A program made the position numbers and the translations under genes. DNA of 64,000 nt, from positions 35,595,797 to 35,659,796 of the forward strand of contig CP136061.1 of the NCBI GenBank assembly GCA_032622095.1, read 5' to 3'. The stretch's first letter is position 1. Each line of letters starts with the position of its first letter. The notes under the pieces were generated by a model, which saw nothing but the letters and a program-made list of their open reading frames with translations, was not told the DNA's origin and searched no databases. Source of the DNA: Siphonodentalium dalli (lineage: Eukaryota > Mollusca > Scaphopoda > Gadilida > Siphonodentaliidae). This document shows, one piece after another, positions 12,001 to 21,200 of the stretch.

Positions 12001-13936
12001 ATAAAAGTCTCTCCATAATGTGTGCAAATCATGCAATTCACATGCCTGGAGTGTTTGCAGTGGAATTGCCGGAAATTTCTTGACAGATTGTTTCAAATTA
12101 CTTCTTCATTAGAATATAGTAACCTCCATTGTCCCTTCTGCATGCAATCATTGCGTCATATATGTTGTAATTTGCGAATCTGAACAATTAGTGTTGATTG
12201 TGTGCATCGTATGCAATGTGGAAGGCCTTTAATTGAGACTAGTTTTAAATATACAAACCAGGTAAGCCTCTTTAAATTAATGTTAGTTGTTAAATATGTT
12301 AGTTAACATTGTAGAAATGTCTCCTTTCGTGGTATTTTTCAGCGCGTCAGTCATTAGTTACCTCTTCTTCCATAGCTATCAGACGCACTATGTTGTCATG
12401 GTGACGTAGCTTGCTCAGCACTTGAAATTCTCGACATAACACATCTATAGGTCGCCTCATCATAGCATTTGGGGTGAACACTTTCACTGCTACTTCATCA
12501 AAGGTACCCTAAAATTGAGATGCATTTAATTTGTAAGATTTAAGGATATAAACTAAGAAGCAATTATTATATTATTATATATTATTTATATAAAGACTTC
12601 ACCAAATGAGAGAAGACAAAGCATAACAAACAAGCCTTGAAATAGTGTGTCTGTCAATTGCAGAATGAGGTCCACGGAAGGTGAATGTAGTGATGCTATC
12701 CCACACAGCCTAACCAAATTCACCCTCTGGGGACCTCATTCTGCTGACTCTTCAACTGATATGGGAGACCTATGATCAGATTGAAGTCCCCAGTCGAAGT
12801 TGGTGAATTTAGTGTGCTTAGCCCACTGTGCTGGGTAGAGTCACTAAATTCACCTTCTGTGGACCTCATTCTGCAAATGACAGACACACTATTTCAAGAC
12901 TTCATTCACAAACTTTTGAAATCCAGAAACCGTAAATCAGACCAACAATGAATACAAGACAACATATGGAATCATTCATATACATTGTACAGTAATGCCC
13001 TAAATAATCGACTCCTTAACCACAACAGAATTATGGGTAATTTTTCAGGATTTAGTTGGAAATATGGCTTGTTGCCATTCAGCGGAAAGCTCTCACTGAG
13101 AGCTCTCCGATGAATGGCAACAAGCCATATTTCCGACTAAATCCTGAAAAGTTACCTATAATTCTGCTGTAGTTAAGGAGTCGATTATATAATGCATTAC
13201 TGTAGTACATTCTGCTATGAATTAACACACAGCTTCTTTGTGCTTTTAACATTTAGGCATTGATTACACATCCACACTTATGAGGATGTAGTGGTTTAAT
13301 AACTCATTTGAGATTCAATACTTAACGTATAATTCATCTAGATTATCATACACCCTACTGCACATCTGATCTCTAAATTTCAGAGAAACTAATAAATATT
13401 TTGAGTGGACAAAACTTTTCTGGTCTGTAGTTACGGACAGAAAAAACAAATAATTTATTTAAATATGGACTTATATGTACTGATTTTGATCTTTTCAATG
13501 AGAGGTAATTGTTTATATAAAACATCCCCGATAAGCATTAAAGTGAACGTTGCCATGCTATTAATAAAATATTTGTTTGCCCATTCCCTACCCAATGTAA
13601 AATATTTTGGTCCTCATAGAAACTAACAAAAGTGTTCTGAAATCAAAATAATAATCTTTGGCTGATTACAAAATAACATTTTAGTTCTAAGGGGATGATA
13701 ATAATGTTCCAGTTGGGACCCTCTTTTTTTTTGGTTTTTGGGTGGGTAGGTAGGGAATGGACAAACCAATTTTTTTTAATTTAGGCCTTGCATACCTTAT
13801 GCCTGCCATAGAACACATGGCTTGTTGCTCCTTCACCAATCGGCTTCGTTGTGTCCCATTCATAGCTCTGAGTACAGCTCATGCACGAAGCCATTCTAAT
13901 TTAATAGTGATGATGTTCTGATAAGATGGAAATGTC
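1..13936 (-). CDS. TBK1: TBK1/IKK-epsilon-type protein kinase, 5' part of gene (10 coding exons, 3' end off window)
   Basis: This gene encodes the Ser/Thr kinase that, in the TBK1/IKK-epsilon family, phosphorylates IRF transcription factors and autophagy receptors downstream of innate immune adaptors. Coding exons, in transcript order, are 13894-13796, 12508-12362, 11217-11091, 7999-7909, 6572-6482, 6174-6017, 4980-4870, 3926-3747, 2412-2201 and 26-1. All junctions have GT/AG and compatible phases, giving 414 codons before the left edge. Visible motifs are the glycine loop GEGATSHVF (about residue 20), the ATP-binding lysine in AVKVF (K42), HRD (138-140), DFG (162-164), the activation loop SLYGTEEYL with S177 matching the human TBK1 S172 site, and a ubiquitin-like domain at about 310-390 ending [14 protein letters not shown]. 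The coiled-coil C-terminal half should lie to the left of the window. Orthology to TBK1/IKBKE as a pair is firm; which of the two vertebrate names applies is not decidable here. Confidence 0.95.
156..1563. mobile_element. Tigger/pogo-like DNA transposon, internally deleted
   Basis: The ends are CAGTGAAACCTG on the left and CAGTTTTCACTG on the right. They are inverted and flanked by TA on both sides (154-155 and 1564-1565), the target of Tc1/mariner-group elements. Repeats of the 'ggtggtcg' type lie inside both ends. The interior holds only the transposase N-terminus (see 843-959), so this copy cannot be autonomous. It sits in a TBK1 intron. Confidence 0.75.
843..959 (-). pseudogene. Transposase N-terminal relic (CENP-B/Tigger helix-turn-helix)
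   Basis: The frame reads [20 protein letters not shown] then [18 protein letters not shown] and stops. This is the pattern of the N-terminal helix-turn-helix (KRK..L.LEEK..V..L.E.G.S...IA) of CENP-B-like and Tigger transposases. The DDE catalytic region is missing. Confidence 0.7.
1779..2187. mobile_element. P-family foldback element
   Basis: Two hairpins (1782-1870 and about 2075-2165), each with the pair AGGTCCCCAGA...GGTGAATTT / AAATTCACC...TGGGGACCT, are separated by a linker of about 200 bp. The right end passes into CAAATGTCAGACACACTAT. The same linker recurs reversed at 25.6 and 58.5 kb, so this arrangement is the full form of the family. Confidence 0.7.
2201..2412 (-). CDS. TBK1: TBK1 coding exon 9 (ubiquitin-like domain)
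   Basis: This exon has 70 codons with one base at each end. [12 protein letters not shown] followed by [18 protein letters not shown] matches the ubiquitin-like domain of TBK1 (human LAQHFPKTTEENPIFVV). The acceptor is TTTTTCAG and the donor GTGAGT. Confidence 0.92.
2582..3226. mobile_element. T3-family TTAA element, split by a T2 element
   Basis: The left part runs from TCCATGACTGGAGCTTCCTG through two copies of the CCAATGCATTCTC-type hairpin module. The right end (TGCTGCAACAGCGCAGCTCTCATCATGAAAGGG, here shown only in outline by its terminal CATCATGAAAGGG) lies at 3190-3222, after the T2 insertion. Uninterrupted copies at 5740 and 48371 have the same order. Confidence 0.65.
2805..3185. mobile_element. 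T2-family TTAA element inserted in a T3 element
   Basis: Flanked by TTAA (2801-2804, 3186-3189), with ends CCCTTTCAGTGCCAGG and CCTGGCACTCAAAGGG. GGGCCGATCTCATCGGCCC is an internal palindrome. One arm of the shared hairpin module has been lost. It interrupts the T3 copy at its internal TTTAATGCTGCA site. Confidence 0.7.
3354..3455. repeat. Two-copy tandem repeat, 47-bp unit
   Basis: The segment starting CAAATTTGTATTTATTGCC occurs twice in direct tandem, with a short third start. It lies in a TBK1 intron. Confidence 0.85.
3514..3730. mobile_element. Palindromic foldback element, copy 1
   Basis: Near-perfect inverted arms meet at AGAGCTTTC / GAAAGCTCTC at about 3620. The outer ends read TACAGTAATGCCCTA and TAGGGCATTGCAGTA. 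The TACAGT start and TA flanks suggest a Tc1/mariner-derived short element. It lies within a few bases of TBK1 exon 8. A second copy is at 12988. Confidence 0.8.
3747..3926 (-). CDS. TBK1: TBK1 coding exon 8 (end of kinase, start of ubiquitin-like domain)
   Basis: This 180-base exon encodes [17 protein letters not shown], which closes the kinase domain, and [16 protein letters not shown], the first strand of the ubiquitin-like domain. It ends with AG before GTAGGT, and the next exon supplies C, making serine. Confidence 0.93.
3953..4344 (+). mobile_element. T1-family TTAA element, copy 1
   Basis: Ends are CCCTTTACCCAACAGAACGG and CCGGTTTGTTGGGTAAAGGG. Inside are two copies of the palindromic module, the second in reverse, separated by an AT-rich linker, then a unique 3' segment with CCATATTTGTATG. 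The flanks are degraded TTAA. It lies in a TBK1 intron. Confidence 0.85.
4556..4750. repeat. Degenerate short tandem repeat
   Basis: The motif GACGATTATTCCCTAAAT..CACAC recurs about five times with drift. It lies in the TBK1 intron just past exon 7. Confidence 0.6.
4870..4980 (-). CDS. TBK1: TBK1 coding exon 7
   Basis: This 111-base exon opens by completing the ATG of MFKIIT and contains [17 protein letters not shown] and the CALSQ that ends the lobe. The donor is CA|GTATGT. Reading past the donor stays open but loses similarity, which fixes the exon end. Confidence 0.92.
5508..5735. mobile_element. T4-family TTAA element
   Basis: Flanked by TTAA at 5504-5507 and 5736-5739, with ends CCCTTTCTAAATTGAACC and TTTAGTACAGAGAGGG. 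The interior has GTTCAGATAATAAGTTC, which recurs in copies at 6655, 41839 and 51486. The right TTAA is shared with the T3 element that starts at 5740. Confidence 0.7.
5740..5982. mobile_element. T3-family TTAA element
   Basis: Begins CCCTTCTGTGACAAGAG, ends CGTCATAAAAAGG, with TTAA on both sides. Two degenerate hairpin modules (CTTATATTTGCGAG... and CCAGTGCATTCTC...) lie inside. It abuts TBK1 exon 6, whose donor is 35 bases further on. Confidence 0.7.
6017..6174 (-). CDS. TBK1: TBK1 coding exon 6
   Basis: This exon has 52 codons plus two bases. It begins [11 protein letters not shown] and continues through [20 protein letters not shown] and LPFRPYGG, the kinase C-lobe around helices F and G. 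The acceptor is ATTGTAG and the donor GTAAGT. Confidence 0.95.
6482..6572 (-). CDS. TBK1: TBK1 coding exon 5 (DFG and activation loop)
   Basis: This 91-base exon encodes [19 protein letters not shown] followed by [10 protein letters not shown]. The serine before LYGTEEYL is the activation-loop phosphorylation site of the family, and its surroundings are nearly identical to human TBK1. The acceptor TTTTTTCAG and donor GTATTT are present. Confidence 0.96.
6655..6859. mobile_element. T4-family TTAA element, left end worn
   Basis: The right end reads CCATTTAGTACAGAAAGGA followed by TTAA. The interior shares GATAATAAG.TCAACAAATG and the CCTCCAGATGAATAATAGAC segment with the other T4 copies. The left end cannot be placed exactly. 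It lies in a TBK1 intron. Confidence 0.6.
7020..7042. repeat. T/G-rich simple sequence
   Basis: A run of T followed by a run of G with two interruptions. Simple-sequence tract only. Confidence 0.8.
7233..7409. mobile_element. P-family foldback element, 5' truncated
   Basis: One complete hairpin (AGAATGAGGTTCCCAGAGGG ... CTGGGGACCTCATTCTGC) ends in the family terminus CACACTATTTCAAGGCTTG. Half of another hairpin precedes it. A 24-bp direct duplication (CTGACATATATCAGGTACTA core) lies just left, at 7186-7237. Confidence 0.75.
7541..7745. mobile_element. T3-family TTAA element, reversed
   Basis: Begins CCCTATCATGATGGGAGC and ends AAGCTCCAGTCATGGAAGAC followed by TTAA, the reverse of the 24003 copy. 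It has two worn hairpin modules. It lies in the TBK1 intron between exons 4 and 5. Confidence 0.65.
7909..7999 (-). CDS. TBK1: TBK1 coding exon 4 (catalytic loop)
   Basis: This 91-base exon enters in phase 1 and carries [12 protein letters not shown], the catalytic loop with HRD. The donor GTAAGG follows the two bases AG that are completed by the first base of the next exon. Confidence 0.95.
8640..9218. repeat. Dispersed repeat with inverted ends (GCGTTCGCGCTGCC type)
   Basis: The left end CAGCGTTCGCGCTGCCACTT and right end TCGGTCCAGCGCGGATCCTG enclose several ATTTGGCAAAA repeats. A short copy with both ends is at 35004-35090, suggesting a foldback element of variable inner length. Confidence 0.55.
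9314..9750. mobile_element. P-family foldback element, full-length form
   Basis: Runs from CAAGCCTGAGTTTAGTGTG to CACTATTTCAAGGCTTG, with one hairpin at each end (9348-9436 and 9630-9720) and the family linker between. It lies in the large TBK1 intron 3. Confidence 0.8.
10497..10645. mobile_element. Foldback element
   Basis: Long inverted arms (CAGTGTGGTGTGATTTCGG / CCGAAATCACAAAACACCAC) meet at GGGCTCCGGCTCCGCCGTCG. Only one copy was seen in this window. TBK1 intron 3. Confidence 0.75.
11091..11217 (-). CDS. TBK1: TBK1 coding exon 3
   Basis: This exon has 42 codons plus one base. It covers the hinge (IVMELC) and the [15 protein letters not shown] segment, which matches the YGLPESEFLIVL of human TBK1. 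The acceptor is TTTTTCAG and the donor GTAAGT. Confidence 0.95.
12362..12508 (-). CDS. TBK1: TBK1 coding exon 2
   Basis: This exon has 49 codons in phase 0. It carries the ATP-anchoring lysine (VAVKVF), the RPIDV...REFQVL segment typical of the family's C helix, and ends [10 protein letters not shown] just before GTAACT. The human counterpart reads FAIKVF ... [23 protein letters not shown]. Confidence 0.95.
12631..12903. mobile_element. P-family foldback element
   Basis: Begins CAAGCCTTGAAATAGTGTG and ends CACACTATTTCAAGACTTC, with two hairpins, the first worn. It lies in the TBK1 intron between exons 1 and 2. Confidence 0.8.
12988..13206. mobile_element. Palindromic foldback element, copy 2
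   Basis: Same family as 3514-3730: ends TACAGTAATGCCCTAAATA and AATGCATTACTGTA, arms meeting at AGAGCTCTC. Both copies lie inside TBK1 introns. Confidence 0.8.
13796..13936 (-). CDS. TBK1: TBK1 coding exon 1 with part of the 5' UTR
   Basis: The start codon is at 13894-13892 and 33 codons follow, ending GRHK before the donor GTATG. The glycine-rich loop [10 protein letters not shown] lies here. A good acceptor (TTATTTTAG) at 13945-13937 places a splice in the 5' UTR, so the transcription start is further right. The ATG is chosen because the homology to the family begins a few residues after it and the upstream UTR segment offers no in-frame extension. Confidence 0.93.
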
Positions 13937-13960
13937 CTAAAATAAAAGAAAGAGTATTAA

Positions 13961-14066
13961 CCCTCTCTAAACTAAATTAATTCACAATTCAGTTATAAAG
14001 GTATACATTGGAGAGGTCTGTTACTCATTTGGAGGGGTTTTCAGGAAAAATAAAAGGCTGCTAGGC
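13961..14066. mobile_element. T4-family fragment upstream of TBK1
   Basis: Starts CCCTCTCTAAACTAAATTAA after a TTAA and carries the CAGTTATAAAGGTATACATTGG segment (first part CAGTTATAAAGGTATAC) and GGGGTTTTCAGGAAAAATAA. The right half is missing. It starts about 25 bases beyond the TBK1 5' UTR acceptor. Confidence 0.55.
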
Positions 14067-14199
14067 CACAGTGACCCCAAAACGGTGGCTTAATTTGGAG
14101 CGAGAGCTTTGTAGAAAAATATTATATGAATAAAATACTTGTGCATTGTCTCATCACTGAGCTGCATTCAAATAACCAAATCTGAAAATACTCTTAAAA

Positions 14200-14760
14200 G
14201 TCTAAATATAACCTCAAATTGACATAACATCAGCAAAATTATAAGTTGAAAAATTATAAGTTGACAAGGAGTCAGGACCATAACTGTGGTAAAAATGGGC
14301 AGATACAACCTCAACGTTGACCTGTATTTTCATATGAGTAATCCATATACTAAATTTGAAAACATACAGACAACTATAACTAAAGTTATCACCCGGAAAC
14401 CAAAATAATCATCAAATTATAAGTCAACAAGGACCATAATTCCGGTAAAATATGCAGACAGAACCCAAATTCCAACCTCACTTCAAAATTTGAAAACAAT
14501 CGGATAACAAAAACTGAAGTTATCACCAAAATAATTGGCAAATACTAAGTTGACAAGGACCATAACTGGCAAAAATAGGCAGACAGAATCCAAATTAGAA
14601 CTTGACCTGTATTTTCATGTGGGTAATCCACATACACAATTTGAAAACAATAAGATAACAAACACTAAGTTATCATCCAGAAATCATCTGAGATGGACAG
14701 ACTCCACTGATTTCTATAGTCCCCCAAAATGTTTGAGGCTCTGACCTTGTCCATCCATTT
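14200..14760. repeat. Dispersed repeat with internal tandem units of about 145 bp
   Basis: Three to four diverged units contain 'aagttgacaaggaccataactg', 'cagaatccaaattagaac' and 'taactaaagttatcacccgg'. The style resembles repeats common in mollusc genomes and recurs at 48.9-49.4 kb and 58.6-60.5 kb. No reading frame of note. Confidence 0.6.
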
Positions 14761-16284
14761 AGCCAATTTTATGCCAACCAATGGGTTAAGTTAAAGTTTC
14801 AAATGTTGTCCCTCCGTTGGCAACCATGTGGTCTGGTTATCAACATTGGCCCAATATTGGGCCAGCTAGGGGTGCCACTATTAATCGTATTATCGATGAA
14901 CTGTTTATAAAGCTGATAATCGATTACCATTTCCATCATGGATTAATCTGTGTTATTTCGGACGTCGGAAAATGCAAGGTATTATATTGAATACCGTGTT
15001 TGTTTTACAGAGTTTTACATACACACGACTGCGATTCTGTAGAATTTTAATGCAAACATATTCAGGGTTTCCGCCAGGCCGGCTGCGGGTCCGTCCCATG
15101 GACCCATTCCCCTCGCAGACGATCTGATTGATTCATACATGTACCAAAAGTCAGTAGCAATATGTCGTAAAAAAATCCGGCTGCAACGGGAGTTCGGGGG
15201 TTAAACAGAATACTGGTGAAAAAGCGGGTCAAATAGCGACATTAGATAGAGCGTAATACATGTCGCGGTAACTTCAAAGAATGCCGGACTGTTGAATGCG
15301 GATATTTTTGTGCACGGGATACCATGGATCAAACTACTCAGACTCGAAGACCCCGTGCTATATTACATAATAGATTACATAATTCGATCAAAGAACACCC
15401 AATTGCTGAGTCGGGACATTTTTATGCACGTGATTTTCGTGGATGAAACTACTCAATGTTGATCATTTATCTTATTGCTGTATTATCATTTGTTTTGAGT
15501 TCGATGTAAGTGAAGTTCTTGAAAAATACATGTGATTCTCTACGTGTGTTGATTATGTTGCGTATATTGCCATGCATACTCAACAAAATCCCAAAGTGAT
15601 TTATTTAAGAAATGGATTTTGATTTGCGTGCGCTCCATAGAGTATGGATGCAAGTTGGTCTGACATTTTTTGCGTTCCACACTTAAAAATGTCAGAACAA
15701 CTTGCATCCATATGTGACCGTGCTATTTTATATACCAAAACAACTTTATGGAACGCAACACAATCAACATCCATTACATATATTTACACTTAATTGAGTC
15801 AACTGGCAGATCAAAAGAGTTTTAAGCGCCCATTTCCAATGCTATTATCATGCCTCAAGTTGCGTCTACACAAAAATGGATGCATGTTGGGATCAGCGTG
15901 CGACGTCATGTGACAAAATTTCGACCAACCAACGTCCTGCATTCATGTTCCACAATACGAATGCATGTGTGGGTGTAAATATTTCACAATAATACGGAAC
16001 CTGTCCCAAATCAGTCTTTATAGCGGGAATTCATAGTGACAACACCATTCATTTGAGCCGTATTACATGCATGGAGGATAAACACGAACACATCCCCCCC
16101 CAAATATGGAGATATAAAAGTCAAAGTACAGTCAATAATAGTTTCATTGTCCCGCCTGGGTCCCCAAGCACAATCAACGACACACATGTTCACATTTCCT
16201 GCTAAAACTCAATTATATATTATAACACGTTGGCTAAAACTCTGTTCTATAGCTGCGGTCGTCAACTGTTGTTGGACTAATACA
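14761..16284. other. Intergenic region between TBK1 and BLOC1S3, left part
   Basis: No gene recognised. A foldback (ATGGATGCAAGTTG / CAACTTGCATCCAT) lies at 15643-15712, and a GC-richer patch at 15066-15120. The transcription start of TBK1 should lie in or near this stretch because its 5' UTR is spliced, but no core promoter can be named. Confidence 0.5.
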
Positions 16285-16545
16285 GACTATTGAACAAGCT
16301 TCGCGTTCCGAATGAAAGATTTCGCTACCAATCGTATTTCGCCGCTATAAATATCTCCTGCAGACAAACCCTGCAGTATGACGTCACAGGGCACAAATAG
16401 TTTTAAGATTGACAGAATATATAATCCTGTCAGTTTCAATTTCGCTGACGCTACTTGAAATTCTAAGAAATACTTTATTCAATTCTCCTTGCTAGGTATA
16501 TTATTGGTCGATGCGTAGATGCTTTTTAGTGGAAACCCTGCATAT
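16285..16545. repeat. Dispersed repeat, copy 1
   Basis: Shares 'gatttcgct', 'cctgcagtatgacgtcaca', 'atagttttaagattgaca' and 'cctgtcagttt' with 37960-38200. Its last part, 'attctccttgctag' through 'agatgctttttagt', also occurs at 41440-41505. Confidence 0.65.
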
Positions 16546-16701
16546 TGATAAATCAATAGGCAAATATCACACAAAAGATATCAAGACTGTTGTGAGTAGA
16601 TGAGCACAAGGTATTTATGTGAAGTTCAATGTTGGTCATCCAGTAAAAGTCAATTCCTGCCATGATAATTCACGGCATATTATATAGCGGCATATTTTAA
16701 A

Positions 16702-17390
16702 CAGGTCTGGCTAAACCACTGATCGATCTATAATTGCCTGATTGGGCTAAAGTAGACTGATCGGTCTTCCTTGCACAGTGCTCACTGTTGTTAGAGAGGG
16801 AACTCTAAATTTATCGAATAGTGACATTGTGTTTGTTTGAAGATTTGTACCACCCTTCAGCACATTTTCAAACCCTGTGTACCCTTCAGCACTTTTTTTG
16901 GTGAGAGTGACCCCTTCAGCGGTAGTCACTCTTAACTTTTCTATTATTATTTTTCAACCAATACCTAAAAAAGTTTATTCTGATTTCTTTTAAATGAAAC
17001 AGAATAATTATTTACTGAGAATAGACAATATAAACAGTGCATGTACCCACAGGGTTTGTGATTGCCACTAACATCGTTACTTAAACTGTGTTTCTGAAAG
17101 TCTGGCGCCCATTAGCAGTTTGTTTTCAGTTCATTGGAACATAAACAATTATTAACAGAAATCATGGCAGATACGAAAACTAAACGTCATTTAGAATGAC
17201 ATTTCAAACCCTGTGTTGTGTACCCTTCAGCACATTTTTTGGTGAGAGTTACCCCTTCAGCGCGACGACCCTTATCCCAGATGCATGATGGATGTAAAAG
17301 CCTGATTTGTCTATTTTATTTTTAGCCTGATTGGGCTATTTAAAAAGTATTATACTATTTATAGATCGATCGGTGGTTCACCCAGATCTG
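16702..17390. mobile_element. DNA element with 31-bp inverted ends
   Basis: CAGGTCTGGCTAAACCACTG... at the left is inverted as ...CGGTGGTTCACCCAGATCTG at the right. Inside, a segment 'ttcaaaccctgtgt..acccttcagcac' occurs twice (16866, 17203). No open transposase frame, so non-autonomous. Confidence 0.6.
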
Positions 17391-18155
17391 TGCCGTAGTC
17401 TGATTTTCGACATGAGGAAATTTGACTTAAATCACATTAAAAAATTAGCTACATGAGCTCAAATGAGCCATTTAGCTATTTTGGCACATGTCTCTGACCT
17501 GTGTCGTGGGCCCGTGGGCGTGACACTTTCGTGGGCAGCAACACTGAGCCACTTTGAGCAACTCTAATATTATTATTAATCTGTCAACAATGAATACATT
17601 CCCATAAAATATACCTCACTCAATCAATGATAGTCGATTTTATTCCATTGTCATTGCCAGTTTAGCACATATTTACTAGTAGTGCTCGTTTCTGTCGTTG
17701 CATTTTGTCAACAGAAAACAAACACTTAACAAAAATGTGTCAATCTCTCGTGACTCACTATTTGGTGTACTCGATTAGCGTTCCGGCTAATCTGTGTTCT
17801 GTATTCTGTGCCCTTACTTGTCTGAATCTGAATGGATACGTCCAAATGTCCAATTCTGGCCCAAAAGGACGGGGTTAATATAATTGGTATATAACAATTA
17901 GTGTTTGTATAAATTTCATTAGCTACACAAGCCTGTCAAAAGCGTTTCCAAGTTAAACTTAAAGTGATACCCGGTTAAGTTTGATCCGATAAATGCTCCG
18001 TGTGAATCAAACGAGTACACGCATATGTGATGTTATCGCCATTTTTCGTTGTAGGCCCTTTGCCTAGGCTATGGACTGTTGGCGAATTTGTATTTAATTT
18101 TAAATACTGTATTAATCGATGTAGCGATCAACATCTGTAATATTTTACAATACAG
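17391..18155. other. Upstream region of BLOC1S3
   Basis: Little repeat sequence is recognisable. The promoter of BLOC1S3 should lie here, since exon 1 with the start codon follows. No TATA box or other core element can be assigned with confidence. Confidence 0.4.
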
Positions 18156-18236
18156 ATGAGCAAATTAGCGAATACTATTATAGCAGGAGAGGCATCTGAA
18201 ACAGATGATGAGGAAGATAAAACTGAACTTATGCAG
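18156..18236 (+). CDS. BLOC1S3: BLOC1S3 exon 1
   Basis: This exon has 27 codons from the ATG at 18156 to the donor GTACTG. It carries the first acidic motif GEASETDDEED. No in-frame upstream ATG was seen. An AG just before the ATG leaves open whether the 5' UTR is spliced. Confidence 0.85.
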
Positions 18237-21200
18237 GTACTGACTACTGCATCATAATTCATACTCATAGTTTCATACTCATCAGCTCCTCATAAGGAGA
18301 ACCTGAACCAGTACCATATCTGAAGGTCCCAGTTAGCCAAGGTCCCAGTTAGCCAAGGTTCCAGTTAGTCAGAAGGTCCCAGTTAGCCAAGGTCCCAGTT
18401 AGCCTGACTTGAGGTCCCAGTTAGCCAAGGTCCCAGTTAGCTGGATACCTCACAAATCAATCATCTAAAAAGCTGCAGTACAATCGAAGACTTTAAAAAA
18501 GAACTGAACAGTGACAATATACGTCCACCTGCCTATTTTTATCATAGTAAATCTCATATCCTTCACACCCGGTTAAGATTGAACTGCAGCCACCTGAGTG
18601 GTGACCTGACAGATAACCATGTAACAATTTCCCCCTTCTGTTTATGTGGGGAATTTGAGACAACTTACCACTATCTTTTTGAATGTACATTTTATCAAGA
18701 GCCCAGAAGAGAACTATATGACTCCCTACCAAATGTTGCCTTATCTGAGAATACACTAATGCAGGGGTCAAGGGAGCTTAGTCTTCGCGAAAACAAACAG
18801 ATATTTAATGCAGTACAGACATATATTATGAAAACAAAAAGATTTCCATGATCTGTATGGGTAACAAATTGCTTTGGATTCCGGCCGCGTTATGGGGCAG
18901 CACGATGTTCCCCATTATATATGTAGTACTAAATGTCTTCCGATAACGATTATTTTGTAAGTTACTTACTTGTCACTATCCTGTATATACGTGAAATGAT
19001 TCTACATGAAGAATGCAGCGATATTCACAGTGAACCCCATTGAAATAGGAAATGGCCATTGCGATTGACCCCCTCCCATGGAGCCTGACACATGCATATT
19101 ACTACGAGCATAATTGTCATCACACAGCAACTAAATTATTGAAAACTCTGCCCCTCCACTTTCTCACTCTCTCTCATTTTCTCTCTCTTTCTCTCTCTCT
19201 GCCTCCTGCTATCCCTAACACTATCTTCCCGCTGTTTCCATCCCCAACTCAAACTTAGTTACTTCTCCTTTAAAAAACATTATTTATATCCTTTCCCGTC
19301 TGATCGATACCCCTCCCTCACTTATTGAGGAAGGGGCATGTCGCCAAAGAGGAGAAGACTTCATATAAGCCCTCGGGCTTGTTGTCTGATCCTCATTTCC
19401 ATACATTCATCTCTTATATGTTATATATTTATGTCACTTGTGTATTATGTGTATTATGTTTGGATTTGGAAATAAAAATATGTTTACACTAAATCAATCA
19501 TCGATGCCACGATCAGTGATCTGAGAAAGATTCCAGAAGCCAAAGATTCTCAGACAAAATTTGAAAAAAATGCGTACTGGACTAACTTCGTACCTCTGCT
19601 CCTATAGATGGCATGACTTGTCAGACGAGCGTATTCATATGTATATTTCTCTTCTACTATATTTTCCTCTCTATCTAAATTCTTTCTATGTACGATGACA
19701 GTACTTGGCCAGCTGCATATATTGTCACAGCTGTCTGTATTTAGGGATTCCATCTTTCGGTCATGGACATGCCAGTCTAAAGCCGGCCATACATGGCAGC
19801 AGTGTGTATATGCAGGTGGCAAGAGCTGTTGGTTCTATTACTAGTATCTCTTAAACAACATGACAGTCCTGTTGAGGGAGGAGGGTGGGATAGCACGGGT
19901 TGATTTTTCATGTTGTATATATATATATACAGGTATGAGTATCTATTTAGTAGTCATTACTAAGCTAGGTTTATTCACTATCTTGTCCCTCTACAGAACT
20001 GTCAAGCTGCTTATGCATTCTTGTTATATTTATATATCTATACTTTTTATATTTATACTATATGAATGTCACACTCTGTGTTTACACTTTTGTATATATG
20101 CTTATGCTCATGTCTGCAAATTTTGCATCTTTTAGCCATTAAAAAATTATCTATCTATCTATCTATATCCTCTCATAATGTCATGACCAGTGATGACACT
20201 ACCCTTGGCACACCGTCGGATCGGGAGCTGACGCTAATGGCTGTCCCGTGTGCAACAATGTGCGCACGTTAAAGATCCCTACCGTGGCGAAGAAGTCACG
20301 GGTTCGGAAAAAAAACTTCCTGGAAAAATTATGGATCTACTCGATCCCGTCCTGTAAAAGCCAGCCTTGGTCACTAGGACGTAACAACTACAGATACAGA
20401 TAGTGTATGTGTATTGGGAGTCAACTTGAAAATGGAGAGGTTGTTTGCCCAATCAATCATGCAGCTAGGACGGTCATTATTAAAATTATATCATTATGTG
20501 GTAGAGCACAGGGGTGGGTCTTAAGTGAACCATGTCGCTATCACAAACATTTATGGGCTCTGAGTCTTAACATCTGGCAGGGTCTATAGAAAGCTGAGCC
20601 TACCTTTAAAAGTCTTCATCATGCATTTATTAGATACTCATGCTAAACGGAACAGTGAACACAATCCAACATCACAGGACGACATCAAACACATCTATAC
20701 AGCCAGCTTGACTTCCAACACACATCAGACATCACATCGAGCATCAAACATCAATCCAGATGACCAACGTAAAACCAACAGGAGTTACAGGACCCTGGCG
20801 AACAAATACATAGGTTGTAGTTGCTGCCGAATAAATATCCAGTATGGATATTAATAAATATGTGAAATGTGATTGTGTCAAAAACCAACTTCCCTATTGT
20901 CGATATAAACAACTATTTTGACACAATCCTAACTGTGACGAACAGTTAGAAATAAAACCTACATGCTAGTATAAAAGGTAGATTATGAACGCAGTGTGCG
21001 ATTTCCAACATCACTAAACTATTGGGCAAATATATATTGCAAATGTGATGTAATTCTAAACTTCCAAAACCGAAGACAATAGTATTAAAATAAAGATATA
21101 ATAATGGGTAAAAACATATAACAGAATATCACATACCATATCGTAGGAACATAGGTCAAGATGTCATAACGTAGTATTACTCTTATACTTTATAACTTCT

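Noticed and set aside
18468-18851. Host gene exon in BLOC1S3 intron 1
   Set aside because: The C.CG..E...H....C pattern and the following UTR with an A-rich end mark it as a LINE fragment.
19860-20135. Open frame of 91 codons
   Set aside because: Composition follows AT-rich TATATA sequence; no motif, no splice context.
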